DNA from: CAZESH01 sp964514665
GTDB taxonomy: Bacteria; Bacillota; Bacilli; Paenibacillales; KCTC-25726
Length of the DNA stretch: 21,122 nt
Direction: 5' to 3'
NCBI GenBank assembly: GCA_964514665.1
Contig: CAZESH010000043.1
Location: forward strand, 1-21,122
In this document: positions 6,448 through 14,700 of the stretch, piece after piece
Layout: each line of letters opens with the position of its first letter
How positions within the stretch are numbered: the stretch's first letter is position 1
The notes under the pieces: model-generated
Database searches by the model: none
The model's input: only the letters and a program-made list of their open reading frames with translations
What the model was told of the DNA's origin: nothing
Position numbers and translations under genes: made by a program

Positions 6448-7242
6448 TTATGGGTTGACATTAACCAATTCCCCCCTCAAGGTCGTAACCGCTTTTCCTG
6501 AAATCAGGACACGCGTGCCCTCCATGACCAAATCCAATACCCCTTGTCTTTCCGATAACTGAATGGCCTGCAGCTTTGTTTTGTTCAACTTTTCGCCCCA
6601 ATAAGGCCCGGAACAGCAATGTGCCGATCCGGTTACCGGATCTTCGTCCACGCCTATCGCCGGGTAAAAGCATCTGGATGCAAAATCATAATCTGTATCC
6701 CCTGACCGGCTTGTTACAATAATGCCCCTTGCCTTTAAGTTCTTCAAAATATGAAACCGGGGCTTAAGCTTTCTGACCGTCTCTTCGCTGTCCACTTCCA
6801 CTATATAATCCATGCGATTTCGTCCGACAAACTGAAAAGGCACGCCTAACCCCTCTGTCAATTCTGCAGGTGGCGCGCATTCAACTGCACGCTCGATCGG
6901 AAAATTCATGCGAATCCGATCATTCATCCTCTCCGCCGTAATTTCTCCGCTCTTCGTTTGAAATCGGATCATTTCGCTCACAGATATTTTTTCTTCCCAT
7001 AAAATATGCGCACTTGCCAAGGTTGCATGGCCGCACAAATCCACTTCCGCCTCGGGTGTAAACCAACGCAAGCTGTAAGAATTGTCATCCGTTCTAAGAA
7101 CAAATGCTGTTTCCGACAGATTCATTTCACTGGCGACCTTCTGCAGCAAATCATCGGATTTTACAGTATCGAGCAAGCATACTGCTGCAGGATTCCCTCG
7201 ATATGGCGTATCTGTAAATGCGTCTACAATGTACATCTTCAT
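6448..7242 (-). CDS. PhzF family isomerase-like protein (first copy)
   Basis: This 264-residue protein has the diaminopimelate-epimerase-like double domain of the PhzF family. Motifs are 'VDAFTDTPYRGNPAAVCLL' at the start, 'NLSETAFVL' with the presumed catalytic Glu44, 'EVDLCGHATLASAHI', and 'GVDEDPVTGSAHC' in the second half. PhzF itself isomerises a phenazine precursor; most relatives in bacilli have no known substrate. No other phenazine gene is present, so no such role is proposed. The ATG at 7242 has GGAGA eight bases upstream; the frame extends 15 codons further into the GNAT stop region without a ribosome binding site. A 64-bp stretch of this gene (6766-6829) has a near-copy at 5024-5087. 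Confidence 0.88.
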   Translation of the reverse strand: MKMYIVDAFTDTPYRGNPAAVCLLDTVKSDDLLQKVASEMNLSETAFVLRTDDNSYSLRWFTPEAEVDLCGHATLASAHILWEEKISVSEMIRFQTKSGEITAERMNDRIRMNFPIERAVECAPPAELTEGLGVPFQFVGRNRMDYIVEVDSEETVRKLKPRFHILKNLKARGIIVTSRSGDTDYDFASRCFYPAIGVDEDPVTGSAHCCSGPYWGEKLNKTKLQAIQLSERQGVLDLVMEGTRVLISGKAVTTLRGELVNVNP

Positions 7243-7279
7243 TGAACATGTCTCCGATCCGTTTTTTTTGATTTTTGGG

Positions 7280-7777
7280 TTACTCAATTAACTTATACAT
7301 CAGAACGTCATCAACATATGCGTGATTGATTAGAAACTCCCTCAGCAATCGGCCTTGAATTAAAAAGCCGCACTTCAAATAAAAATTTATGCCAGCTTCA
7401 TTTGTTGATAACACCCTTAAGGACAGCTTCTTTTTTCCGTTTTTCTTTCCCCAATCATAAGCTGCGTCCAACAATTTCCTGCCAATACCTTTATTTTGAA
7501 ATTCAGGACTTACCGCGATAACAAGCTCAACGACATGTTGATTTGAACCCAGCTTGGTCGGAGCTTTCAAACTCACGTAACCGCAAATTTCAGCGCCGCA
7601 TTCCGTTACAATTTGGCTTCCTGCAGGGCAGTGCTCTGCATACTCCTCTGTACTCTTCCACTGGATCAATACAGGGGCGTTGGATTCATTCCATACTTGG
7701 TTATTAAGCTGGACAAGCTGCTGCATATCCCTCTCCTCGGAGAGTCGAGTGACAATCTTAAATTGATCATGCTCCAT
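7280..7777 (-). CDS. GNAT family N-acetyltransferase
   Basis: The 165-residue single GNAT domain has a clear acetyl-CoA pyrophosphate loop Q94-NKGIG-R100 preceded by the beta-4 strand 'VVELVIAVSPEF'. It is followed by 'LRVLSTNEAGINFYLKCGF', the usual helix and beta-6 region. The substrate is unknown. The chosen ATG at 7777 overlaps the end of the DinB gene (stop at 7767-7769) by 11 bp, which suggests translational coupling. The open frame extends 21 codons further upstream, but that part is DinB coding sequence read in another frame. PhzF follows after 37 bp. The protein appears complete. Confidence 0.85.
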   Translation of the reverse strand: MEHDQFKIVTRLSEERDMQQLVQLNNQVWNESNAPVLIQWKSTEEYAEHCPAGSQIVTECGAEICGYVSLKAPTKLGSNQHVVELVIAVSPEFQNKGIGRKLLDAAYDWGKKNGKKKLSLRVLSTNEAGINFYLKCGFLIQGRLLREFLINHAYVDDVLMYKLIE

Positions 7778-8261
7778 TTTTGGAATCCCATGCCCCTTGT
7801 ATTTTTCTAAGTTCCATGATTTGCCCGATATGATAGGCATTATGAATATTTAGATTGGCAATAACCGACCCCCAAGGTTCATCAGATTCCTGATATGCGG
7901 CAGCATGCAATTTTTCTTCCGCACATGTTTTAAAAGTATCTCTCCAATCTGACATCACGGTTTGCAGCTGCGATACTGCAGCAAGCCACTCTTCATTGGT
8001 TTCATTTAGGCCTGTGCCATCAAACGTGTTGTCATTGTTGATTTCTACCCGATCAAGCGGAATGCCTTTGAAGCGTTTCAAATACCGCTCATTCCAAAAG
8101 ATTAGATGGTTGACGATCTGCCAGATGGAATTGCCGGTGCCTGTTTTCCATGCAGCCTGTTTTGCCGAGATCTCAGCCAATGCTGTATTCATGGGTACAA
8201 ACCAGTCTTTCCGATCGAAACAGGCTTCCATTTGTTGCAACAATACCATTTTAAGATCCAT
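7767..8261 (-). CDS. DinB family protein
   Basis: This second DinB-fold protein has 164 residues. The metal triad is seen as H52 ('IWQIVNHLIFWNERY'), H140 and H144 ('NIHNAYHIGQI'), placed as in other DinB proteins of bacilli. The ATG at 8261 is preceded by AAGGAGG at eight bases. It overlaps the following GNAT gene, so the two are likely made together. Function is unknown beyond the superfamily (thiol transferase or metal-dependent enzyme). Sequence similarity to the DinB copy at 5410-5898 is low, so this is not a recent duplicate. Confidence 0.85.
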   Translation of the reverse strand: MDLKMVLLQQMEACFDRKDWFVPMNTALAEISAKQAAWKTGTGNSIWQIVNHLIFWNERYLKRFKGIPLDRVEINNDNTFDGTGLNETNEEWLAAVSQLQTVMSDWRDTFKTCAEEKLHAAAYQESDEPWGSVIANLNIHNAYHIGQIMELRKIQGAWDSKNGA

Positions 8262-8314
8262 TTAAATGCCTCCTTGAATTTAATCCTGTCCTCAACTTCA
8301 CTGCTACAAACCTT

Positions 8315-8929
8315 TCAAATATTTCTTAATAAATACAAGGCTGTTCCCCACATGATGACGGCTGAAACCTTGTTCAAGTATTGTATGGATTTTGTTGTTT
8401 GAAATTTGGCGCCTATCAGCCTACCTGATGCCGCTAATGTAAAAAACCATATCCATGAAACCAATATACAGGCTAGCGAAAAAGCAATTTTCATAGTTCC
8501 CTGATAAAATAATGAACTCGTTCCAATCACTCCGATCGTGTCAATGATGGCGTGGGGATTAAGGATCGATATCATGGCCGTAAAACGGATCGCCTTGTAA
8601 AAGCCGGGAAATGATTTTTCTGAATTTGAATGATTCTTCTCTCCGTTATTCTTCCAGGTCAATACGCCTATGTAGATTAAAAAAATAAATCCGCCGACAA
8701 CCAATAAAGTTTTAAGCCATCCAAAGCTTAAGACCGTCAATGAAACACCAAGTACAGCAATCAAGATCAACAATGTATCACAAATTGCGGCAGTCATGAT
8801 AATTGGAACAACGCTAATGAAATTCTTTCTGACAACGCCTTGCGTAAAAACAAATAAATTTTGTACGCCTAGAGGCAGTATCAATCCGATTGCCAATACA
8901 AAACCATGTATAAATGCACTCAACATCAT
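8315..8929 (-). CDS. LysE/ArgO family amino-acid exporter
   Basis: The 204-residue integral membrane protein has about six hydrophobic helices. The N-terminal 'GFVLAIGLILPLGVQNLFVFTQG' and mid-protein 'ISILNPHAIIDTIGVIG' are hallmark stretches of the LysE/ArgO family, which exports basic amino acids or other small cationic compounds from the cytoplasm. A hydrophilic loop of about 25 residues ('WKNNGEKNHSNSEKSF') separates helices 3 and 4. Two adjacent ATGs (8929 and 8926) follow tandem AGGAG sites, so the exact start is uncertain by one codon. A LysG-type regulator is not adjacent. It is intact and lies 53 bp upstream of the DinB gene. Confidence 0.9.
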   Translation of the reverse strand: MMLSAFIHGFVLAIGLILPLGVQNLFVFTQGVVRKNFISVVPIIMTAAICDTLLILIAVLGVSLTVLSFGWLKTLLVVGGFIFLIYIGVLTWKNNGEKNHSNSEKSFPGFYKAIRFTAMISILNPHAIIDTIGVIGTSSLFYQGTMKIAFSLACILVSWIWFFTLAASGRLIGAKFQTTKSIQYLNKVSAVIMWGTALYLLRNI

Positions 8930-8993
8930 TTCTCCTGTCTCCTATATCTCTTTGAAAATCCGATGGCAGCTGATCATTACGTTTCAAAAAACC

Positions 8994-9875
8994 CTAAACT
9001 TCCATTTCTTTAACAAAAACTGCCGTGCCAGAAATAAAAATATCGATATGATTTTCATTCCGCAATGCACTCACTTCTACCCTGCCCTCTCTTCCGATCT
9101 CCCGGCCCTGCTCTACAATAAATTCAACGGACGCCAAATGCGGCTTTACATAAGCTAAATAGTAAGCCCCCATTACACCCGAAGCAGTCCCGGTCACCGG
9201 GTCCTCTATCGTGCCGGAATATGGAGACGAGAAATGCCTTGCATGCATGAGAGCGTGCCGATCATGCGTCTCGAAACAAAACGGATGCATGGATGCTTTT
9301 GAATTCTCGATTAATACGTCAGGAAACATCTTATTGTTTGGTTTCATGTTTTGAAAGCTGCTCAATTTTTTGACCGGGACAAGCAGTGTCCATGTGCCGG
9401 TGCTTCCATACACGATGGGTATCGAACGATCGATATCGTCTTCCTTTAAACCTATGGATTCGGCCAACATAGCCGCATTGCCGTTGAAAGGTGCAAACCG
9501 CGGTTTGTCTTGTTTCATTTTTACAAATAACCGGCCGTTATTTTCTTCGAAAGCAATCGGCAGTACTCCTGCGTTCGTTTCTATCTGAATCGCCTTTTTA
9601 TCCCCCAACAATCCGCTTGATTTCAAGCCATACAGTGACCCGATCGTAGCGTGGCCGCACAAGTTTATCTCATGCCCCGGAGTAAAGTATCTCAATCTTA
9701 AATCGGCACGGTTTGAGTCTAAGACAAACACCGTCTCATTAAACCCGACTTTATGGGCTATACGCTGCATCTCGTGCTCGCTTAGATCGTTCCCATTTAA
9801 TACGACACCTGCAGGATTGCCTTTATTGGGAATCGTCGAAAAAACATCATAATGAAAAACTTTTACAGCAGTCAT
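8994..9875 (-). CDS. PhzF family isomerase-like protein (second copy)
   Basis: This 293-residue PhzF protein shows 'YDVFSTIPNKGNPAGVVL', 'GFNETVFVL' with presumed catalytic Glu47, 'EINLCGHATIGSLYGL' and 'GTIEDPVTGTASGVMGAYY'. It is a different subgroup from the copy at 6448-7242 (longer, low identity outside the motifs). The 5024-5087 scrap matches that copy and not this one. The substrate is unknown. The ATG at 9875 has only a modest ribosome binding site (GCGGGAAA). A 9-bp-stem hairpin lies about 30-50 bases upstream. The LysE gene follows after 64 bp. Confidence 0.88.
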   Translation of the reverse strand: MTAVKVFHYDVFSTIPNKGNPAGVVLNGNDLSEHEMQRIAHKVGFNETVFVLDSNRADLRLRYFTPGHEINLCGHATIGSLYGLKSSGLLGDKKAIQIETNAGVLPIAFEENNGRLFVKMKQDKPRFAPFNGNAAMLAESIGLKEDDIDRSIPIVYGSTGTWTLLVPVKKLSSFQNMKPNNKMFPDVLIENSKASMHPFCFETHDRHALMHARHFSSPYSGTIEDPVTGTASGVMGAYYLAYVKPHLASVEFIVEQGREIGREGRVEVSALRNENHIDIFISGTAVFVKEMEV

Positions 9876-9905
9876 GCTCGTTTCCCGCTTTCAAACTGTA
9901 ATTTG

Positions 9906-9927
9906 TCAACTGCCTCTGGCATGTTGA
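9906..9927. other. Small inverted repeat between the methyltransferase and second phzF genes
   Basis: TCAAC-TGCC (9906-9914), a three-base loop, then GGCA-T-GTTGA (9918-9927) can pair in nine base pairs with a one-base bulge. It lies in a 76-bp intergenic gap upstream of the phzF start. No T run follows on either strand, so it is not a standard terminator. It may be an operator or a transcript-folding element; function unknown. Confidence 0.3.
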
Positions 9928-9951
9928 ACTGTATTCCTCTGTATATGTTCG

Positions 9952-10779
9952 CTAACTTGTAAAATTATTCCTCCAATGCCGTTTCACTCTTCCGCTTCCT
10001 CCGACAAGAAAAAAATATCCGCAATCGTACTCGTCAAGATTCAATAAATCCCCGTACTTCTTCTGCCACTTCCCTGAGGACAAATCTTCCGACAACCGCT
10101 TCAAGTTATTGGCAAGCAATGGCTTGGGAGCGGCAGCCAATGAAGAAATTCCCGAACTAAATCCTTCATCCAAGTAAGCGTCGGGTGTTCTCCATCCGCT
10201 GAAGAAGAATCTATCTTTAAGATCATGCGGCAGCAAAAAAGGTTGAATGATTGCACTTCGTGAGGTATTAGCTTCAAACAAGCGCTTTAAAGCATCCATC
10301 TCCGGCTGATTCTGGCAGGATTGATCCACAATCTCACTGAAATAATCCCAAATCCAACAATTGTCCAAACATAATCGAGGGTCGGCAGTGAATATGACAA
10401 TCTTTCCTTGTTCTTTTACCACCCTTGCCATCTCGCGGAAAGCAAGCTCCAAGTCATTAAAATGGTGAGAAGCCAGCGTGCAAATTAGACCATCGACAGA
10501 ATCGTCCTCCATCGGCAATGCTTCCGCGAAGCCATGCAGCCACTCCAAATTTTCATGCTGTTTGCCTTGCCCTCTCATCGTAGCGGAAGGCTCGACAGCC
10601 GTAACCTTGAAGCCCTTCTTGGCAAGCTCATAGCTGTAATTGCCCGTTCCGGCACCCACATCCAATATTCTGGCATTAAGCGGCAGATCCAGATATGTAA
10701 GGAGTGCGTTTGTAATTCTCTCATCAGGAACACGCGTGCTATTATAAGTTTTGCCGATATGATCATATTTCATCTTCAA
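9952..10779 (-). CDS. Class I SAM-dependent methyltransferase
   Basis: The 275-residue protein carries SAM-binding motif I as 'ARILDVGAGTGNYSYELA' (D40 to G46), an acidic end of beta-2 ('VTAVEPSATM'), 'ALPMEDDSVDGLICTLASHHF' for motif IV and 'VVKEQGKIVIFTAD' for beta-5. It belongs to the UbiE/Methyltransf_11 group, whose small-molecule substrate cannot be deduced. A TTG at 10779 is seven bases after AAGGAGGAG; the ATG two codons later would be too far, so I prefer TTG. The small cupin gene precedes it by 37 bp. It appears intact, in contrast with the truncated methyltransferase at 13680-14201. Confidence 0.88.
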   Translation of the reverse strand: MKMKYDHIGKTYNSTRVPDERITNALLTYLDLPLNARILDVGAGTGNYSYELAKKGFKVTAVEPSATMRGQGKQHENLEWLHGFAEALPMEDDSVDGLICTLASHHFNDLELAFREMARVVKEQGKIVIFTADPRLCLDNCWIWDYFSEIVDQSCQNQPEMDALKRLFEANTSRSAIIQPFLLPHDLKDRFFFSGWRTPDAYLDEGFSSGISSLAAAPKPLLANNLKRLSEDLSSGKWQKKYGDLLNLDEYDCGYFFLVGGSGRVKRHWRNNFTS

Positions 10780-10816
10780 GGATTCTCCTCCTTACCGGCT
10801 GCACACGCAAACCTCC

Positions 10817-11209
10817 TCAAAACAAATCTTCCTCTTCTTTTAATTCTTGCAGTAGTTCCATTGGTTCTAATTGGTCTGATTCTATTACCATTGCAGTCAT
10901 TCCCTTCTCTGTTGATACTTCATGCCATTCTCCGGAATTCCAGAATGCCAGTTGTCCTTCTTTTATTGGAGTCTTTACTTTTTCTGCTCCACTCACCCAT
11001 CCTTCACCGGCAATAACAATAAAAAACTGCGGGACTGGGGCCTCGTGCCCACCAACAATTCCGCCTTCACTCAAGTACAAACAAGCTGCTTGCATAATCT
11101 GCACAGGCTGCTTATCCATTAATCTCATGATTGGCGTAATGTGCAAGTTCTTACTCCCAAAATGATGAATGGGCATTCCCGTTTCCTTATCTATTCGAAA
11201 TAATTTCAT
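10817..11209 (-). CDS. Small cupin-domain protein
   Basis: This 130-residue single cupin has a hydrophobic first core ('MQAACLYLSEGGIVGGHEAP'), then 'QFFIVIAGEGWVSG' and 'EGQLAFWNSGEWHEVST'. It follows the two-motif cupin pattern (G-x-H and G-x(n)-P/W-x-x-x-H), although the metal-ligand set is incomplete compared with enzymatic cupins. The acidic tail 'LQELKEEEDLF' is typical of small cupins in bacilli. The ATG at 11209 is nine bases from AAGGA; the TTG two codons earlier would be too close. A role in sugar or metabolite binding is possible, but nothing specific is visible. Confidence 0.75.
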   Translation of the reverse strand: MKLFRIDKETGMPIHHFGSKNLHITPIMRLMDKQPVQIMQAACLYLSEGGIVGGHEAPVPQFFIVIAGEGWVSGAEKVKTPIKEGQLAFWNSGEWHEVSTEKGMTAMVIESDQLEPMELLQELKEEEDLF

Positions 11210-11232
11210 ACGCAATCATCCTTAAGTTTTTA

Positions 11233-11732
11233 TCAGTCCCCAATTTTGCTTGTCCCCGAACTCGACCCTGACTGGAGACTTTCATCTATAGTCTGGACCT
11301 TCAACTCGTTGCCGCCGTTGTCATAGCCGATAATATCGAATTTCTTCCCTTGCGATTGCTCCAAAAATACATAATACAACTTAAACCGATTGTCTATTTT
11401 AACAATCTTCGCTCACGATATCCGGATGGGTAATGATTCCCCCAAGTAACGGAAAAGGTGTATTCCCGTATTTCGATTTTTTAGGACTGGGAAGATACAA
11501 ATACGAAAATGATTCCGTTCTGGCCTTCTTTTCCGGTAAATCCAGTCGAAAGTTTGATGTCGTCTGACCTCCCCCATAAACCCATTTCCAGCCTCTCCAT
11601 GTCTTCTTTACGTATTCAATCGAAAGATTCTCGCCGCCATCCTCATAGTGTCGAACCATCGTTTATAAATCTTATCCCGATGTAGACAAGCACTCCAACT
11701 GACACGATAATGGAATTCAAAAGTTTTTTCAC
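11233..11732 (-). pseudogene. Frameshifted exported or membrane-anchored protein of unknown function
   Basis: Three frames read in sequence give one coherent protein. A GTG at 11732 after AAGGGGGAA starts MKKLLNSIIVSVGVLVYIGI (GTG read as Met), a signal or anchor segment. Near 11650 the frame shifts to 'YEDGGENLSIEYVKKTWRGW' and runs to 'FPLLGGIITHPDIVSE'. Near 11405 it shifts again to 'KIVKIDNRFKLYYVFLEQSQ', then 'IIGYDNGGNELKVQTI', ending at a TGA at 11233-11235. The order resembles small secreted proteins of Bacillus that end in a 'FEVIGYDKNGN' module. Both shifts are in the same direction, so they do not cancel. Either the gene is dead or the sequence has two indel errors. Confidence 0.6.
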
Positions 11733-11771
11733 AATTCCCCCTTGAGTTTCTTCGGAAACACATTCCCGGTA

Positions 11772-12104
11772 TTATCTTATTTTTTTCCCAAAAACCACAT
11801 GCCAGTGCATATGCTTCGATTCTTGATATTCCCCTAAATTTGTGATGATTTTACAAGCCCCGTAATCGGCGACTAATTGAGCGGCTATTTTTTTTATGAC
11901 TTCCAATATTTCCAGCAGCAAAGCATCCGTGTATTCATCTTCATCTGATATTAAAGAGCGTATATGTGTTTTGGGTATTACAACAACGTGCTGTTCATAA
12001 AACGGACGGGTATGATAGTAGGCCAATACACGATCCGTTTCCAATATGCGATTTACAGGTGTTTTGCCGTTCAGAACCTGATCGCAATAAAAATCATTCG
12101 TCAT
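11772..12104 (-). CDS. HIT family (histidine triad) protein
   Basis: The 110-residue protein has the HIT fold in full. 'VLAYYHTRPFYEQHVVVIPK' forms the nucleotide-binding strands and the C-terminal triad H98-M-H100-W-H102 ('HMHWHVVFG') supplies the nucleophilic histidine. HIT proteins hydrolyse nucleoside phosphoramidates or dinucleotides. The ATG at 12104 has GGGAGGAG five bases upstream. The gene is short but whole. It lies 41 bp downstream of the GNAT gene and just upstream of the frameshifted pseudogene. The exact substrate is not readable from sequence. Confidence 0.9.
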   Translation of the reverse strand: MTNDFYCDQVLNGKTPVNRILETDRVLAYYHTRPFYEQHVVVIPKTHIRSLISDEDEYTDALLLEILEVIKKIAAQLVADYGACKIITNLGEYQESKHMHWHVVFGKKIR

Positions 12105-12145
12105 TTTTCTCCTCCCGGATAAGTTAGATTTTGACGTGCAATTTT

Positions 12146-12622
12146 TCAGGCAAGCTGTCTTTTCATTTGGATGGTCATGATCCCTTTGGTTTTCATGTGT
12201 ATGGTTTTCAGATCATAGGGTTTGAAATGATGTTTATGATAAAATGCCAAGGCCCTTGTATTCGTATTGTGACAGGAAAGCTTTAAAATCTTTATTTCTT
12301 GATTGTGCTTTGCTTTATGCATCATGGTGTTAATCAGCACTTCCGCCGCTCCCTTTCCGCGATGAGCGGGAGATACAATCACATTTCCCAGCCAACATTC
12401 ATCTGCATTCTTATCATACAAATTAGCGTATGCCACTGCATTACCCGTCTCATCCTCCACAATGACGGTGGGTTCAAAACGGTTTGCAACCAGCTCCAAT
12501 ATTTGCTCCGGTGTTAAGGGATATACAAACCGGGGACTGACATAAAACAGTTCTTCCTCTGATTGCGGAAAGGTGCATATTGTTTCAAGATCCGCATGGG
12601 ATAATGGACGGTGACTATACAT
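12146..12622 (-). CDS. GNAT family N-acetyltransferase
   Basis: This 158-residue GNAT has the beta-4/motif A unit 'CWLGNVIVSPAHRGKGAAEVL' (R88-GKG-A-A) and a C-terminal 'KLSCHNTNTRALAFYHKHHF' helix typical of the fold. The target is unknown. The ATG at 12622 sits nine bases after AAGGAG. An earlier ATG at 12640 overlaps the stop of the serine-hydrolase gene as ATGA but has no ribosome binding site. Either start makes the two genes translationally linked. The C-terminus 'GIMTIQMKRQLA' looks natural. Confidence 0.85.
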   Translation of the reverse strand: MYSHRPLSHADLETICTFPQSEEELFYVSPRFVYPLTPEQILELVANRFEPTVIVEDETGNAVAYANLYDKNADECWLGNVIVSPAHRGKGAAEVLINTMMHKAKHNQEIKILKLSCHNTNTRALAFYHKHHFKPYDLKTIHMKTKGIMTIQMKRQLA

Positions 12623-12636
12623 GGCATCCTGCTCCT

Positions 12637-13677
12637 TCATCGACTTGTTCTTTCAATGCAATCCACTACCCGATCGCCAAAATTTCTTATATCGTCCAAA
12701 TAATCGTATCCTTCCGGATTGCCTAATGAATTGAACATTCTTACGGCAACTGTGTTTAACTCTGGCATCACTAAACAAGCACAACCGGTTATACCCAGCG
12801 TTTGAAAAGATCCCGGCGGCAATTTCACGCCAATCTCATTTTTCTTCGAATGGTGCTGCAGCCACCAAATGAATCCTTGTCTTGGCAAATAATCGGACAA
12901 GCTATCGGGTGTTTGCAAACTCGTTATACGTTCAAATGCGGATTCCGGAAGAACCTGATTCTGACTTACGTAACCTTTGTTTAAATGTATGTATCCCCAA
13001 AAAGTCAATTCCCGCGCACTCACAAACAAATTGCTTTGGTCCCCGGCATCGCTTGTGTTGGGCCCTAATAAATGGCTGTTTTCATAAACGTTATAGATCA
13101 ACTTCTCATTCCGGCTTGTTCTCCACCCTGTTTCCTTGAGTCCATAGGGTACAGTCACATACTGATTTATCATCTCCGCCACATTTTTCCCGGAAGTTAA
13201 ATACACCAACTGCGTCAACAGGTTGATTCCGGAATTATTATAATGCCAATCGCTTCCTGCCGGAAAAATGCGTGTGAGTCGTCCTGCGACTATGTTCAAT
13301 CCATGCGTATGCGTAAGCAGATGACGAATAGTCGTCCCTTTAACAACCTCCTGGTCAAGCCCCTGAATATATACGCTTATTTCGTCATCAATGCCGGCGA
13401 TCATGCCTTGATCAATCAGGATACTGACGGCTAATGCAAGATATGTTTTCCTGATTGATCCGACATTAAATTGGGACTGTTCGTCTACTCGGCGGGATAA
13501 ACTGGACTGATCATGATGGCCTGAATACCACTCATTCACGATAATCCCGTTTTGTATGATGAAAACTGCAGCGGCTGTAGCATTGATTTTCTGCTGTACC
13601 GAATAAACATGAGAATTTAAACTAGCAAATTTAAGGTCTAATTGTTTGTCCAGTTTCACTAGATACACACCCTTCAT
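12637..13677 (-). CDS. Serine hydrolase of the beta-lactamase/penicillin-binding class C family
   Basis: The 346-residue protein has the class C serine-hydrolase layout: S74-IR-K77 nucleophile motif in 'FNVGSIRKTYLALAV', and Y146-N-N in 'DWHYNNSGINLL' for the YxN motif. The third element is less clear, perhaps 'GITGCACLVMP' near the C-terminus. Relatives act as esterases, D-amino-acid peptidases or uncharacterised beta-lactamase-like enzymes. No signal peptide is seen, so a cytoplasmic esterase-like role is more likely than drug resistance. The start is uncertain: ATG 13677 lies two bases after the upstream stop, and GTG 13659 has a better ribosome binding site (AAGGG). The end overlaps the GNAT region. 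Confidence 0.82.
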   Translation of the reverse strand: MKGVYLVKLDKQLDLKFASLNSHVYSVQQKINATAAAVFIIQNGIIVNEWYSGHHDQSSLSRRVDEQSQFNVGSIRKTYLALAVSILIDQGMIAGIDDEISVYIQGLDQEVVKGTTIRHLLTHTHGLNIVAGRLTRIFPAGSDWHYNNSGINLLTQLVYLTSGKNVAEMINQYVTVPYGLKETGWRTSRNEKLIYNVYENSHLLGPNTSDAGDQSNLFVSARELTFWGYIHLNKGYVSQNQVLPESAFERITSLQTPDSLSDYLPRQGFIWWLQHHSKKNEIGVKLPPGSFQTLGITGCACLVMPELNTVAVRMFNSLGNPEGYDYLDDIRNFGDRVVDCIERTSR

Positions 13678-13679
13678 AT

Positions 13680-14201
13680 TTACAAATGCTTCCACCATAT
13701 CCCGGCGCATTCAGGTACGGCAGTCCACTCATTTTCAACGATTTTATTTGCAAGCTCCGTTCCAAAGAAAAATTCCGTATGCTTTACGGCTTCAGCAGTA
13801 TTTTCGAAAGTGTAATCCGCCCTAATCCAGCGATGATCGAATCCATATTTGTTTTCAAGAAGCGAGTAATATACCGTTAGGAAATCCGGCGGATTGGGAG
13901 TTTCAGTGCCTGTGCCCATCGTCTCCAGAATGATGATGGTTCCATTGGGCTTGAGAATTCGCTGCAGCTCTGAAAGAATGGTTTCAAGATTCATCTCCCA
14001 ATCAGCATTATTCGAGCTTGCTAGATAACAAATACTCCATCCTGAAACCACAAGATCTATAGATGAATCAGGTACGGCTAATTTTCGGTGATCTGTTTCG
14101 AGCGTAATCCAATTTCGGGTTTTATTGCGACTCTGCAATTTCTTATTCAAAATGTCCAGCATGGGTCGTGAAATATCTGTGGCGTTTGGTGATGATCCCA
14201 A
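13680..14201 (-). pseudogene. SAM-dependent methyltransferase, N-terminus deleted
   Basis: From about 14186 the frame reads 'ATDISRPMLDILNKKL' (end of beta-2 in a class I methyltransferase), 'SSIDLVVSGWSICYL' (motif IV) and 'ILKPNGTIIILETMG' (beta-5), then a natural-looking C-terminus ending at 13680. The glycine-rich motif I that binds SAM and the first helices are missing. The only start is a TTG without ribosome binding site, and the codons before it belong to a GNAT fragment in another frame. It is therefore a 5'-truncated gene created by a deletion. It differs from the intact methyltransferase at 9952-10779. Confidence 0.8.
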
Positions 14202-14332
14202 ATCGTATATTTCGTCAACTGAGGATCGGAAGCATACCGGAATAAGTCCTCCGCATCCTCCAATTTCATCTTCCTTAAAATGATTCTGCCCCTATGGAAA
14301 ATAAAGGTTGGACAGCAATTTCGTCGTTCCAT
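14147..14332 (-). pseudogene. GNAT (RimJ/RimL-type) acetyltransferase, N-terminal fragment
   Basis: An ATG at 14332, five bases after GGAGG, begins a protein whose residues 10-45 ('FIFHRGRIILRKMKLEDAED', then 'LFRYASDPQLTKYTIWDHHQ') match the start of a ribosomal-protein-alanine-type GNAT. Homology stops at about 14195. The frame then runs out of frame through methyltransferase sequence to a stop at 14147. No acetyl-CoA loop is present. The good ribosome binding site means that a useless peptide of about 61 residues may still be made. Confidence 0.72.
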
Positions 14333-14357
14333 TGTTCCTCCGCTTGTCAATGTAATG

Positions 14358-14696
14358 TTAATCTGCGTTTATTCTGTCATTTCTTGTATTCGGTTGCGAT
14401 ATAACCAGAAACTCTATATCTTTTCCCGACTTGTTCAATACTTGATGCGGTACTGAAGGCAGGACTTCTATTCCTTCATGTTTGCCAAGTCGATACTCGG
14501 ATCCATTCACTTCAATCGTCATTGTGCCTGATAAAACAAAGAAAAATTGTTTGGACTTATGATGAAAATGTCTGATCTCGCTTGTCCCTGCCGGCATCCG
14601 CTCATGAATAATACTCCTGTCTTCATCATTGATTAACCGCCAACCGTCGCAATTATTGCCCCAAATGTAATGTTCCGCATTATTTTTGCTTATCAT
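14358..14696 (-). CDS. Cupin domain protein
   Basis: This 112-residue single-domain cupin has motif 1 as 'IRHFHHKSKQFFFVLSGTMTIEVNG' (G-x5-H-x-H-type with the later E replaced by Q) and motif 2 as 'GIEVLPSVPHQVLN'. Such small cupins bind metabolites or act as isomerases or regulators; none is indicated here. The ATG at 14696 comes four bases after the BstA-like gene's stop, with AAGGA eight bases upstream inside that gene, so translation is probably coupled. The protein appears intact. Confidence 0.85.
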   Translation of the reverse strand: MISKNNAEHYIWGNNCDGWRLINDEDRSIIHERMPAGTSEIRHFHHKSKQFFFVLSGTMTIEVNGSEYRLGKHEGIEVLPSVPHQVLNKSGKDIEFLVISQPNTRNDRINAD

Positions 14697-14700
14697 ATGA

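Noticed and set aside
6448..9875. Phenazine biosynthesis cluster
   Set aside because: Only PhzF-family proteins are present. None of the other phenazine genes is seen, and most PhzF relatives in bacilli are unrelated to phenazines.
9906..9927. Intrinsic terminator upstream of the second phzF
   Set aside because: The stem is short and no T run follows in either direction.
12637..13677. Antibiotic-resistance beta-lactamase
   Set aside because: Although SxxK and YxN motifs are present, there is no signal peptide and no clear KTG-type third motif; an esterase-like serine hydrolase is more likely.
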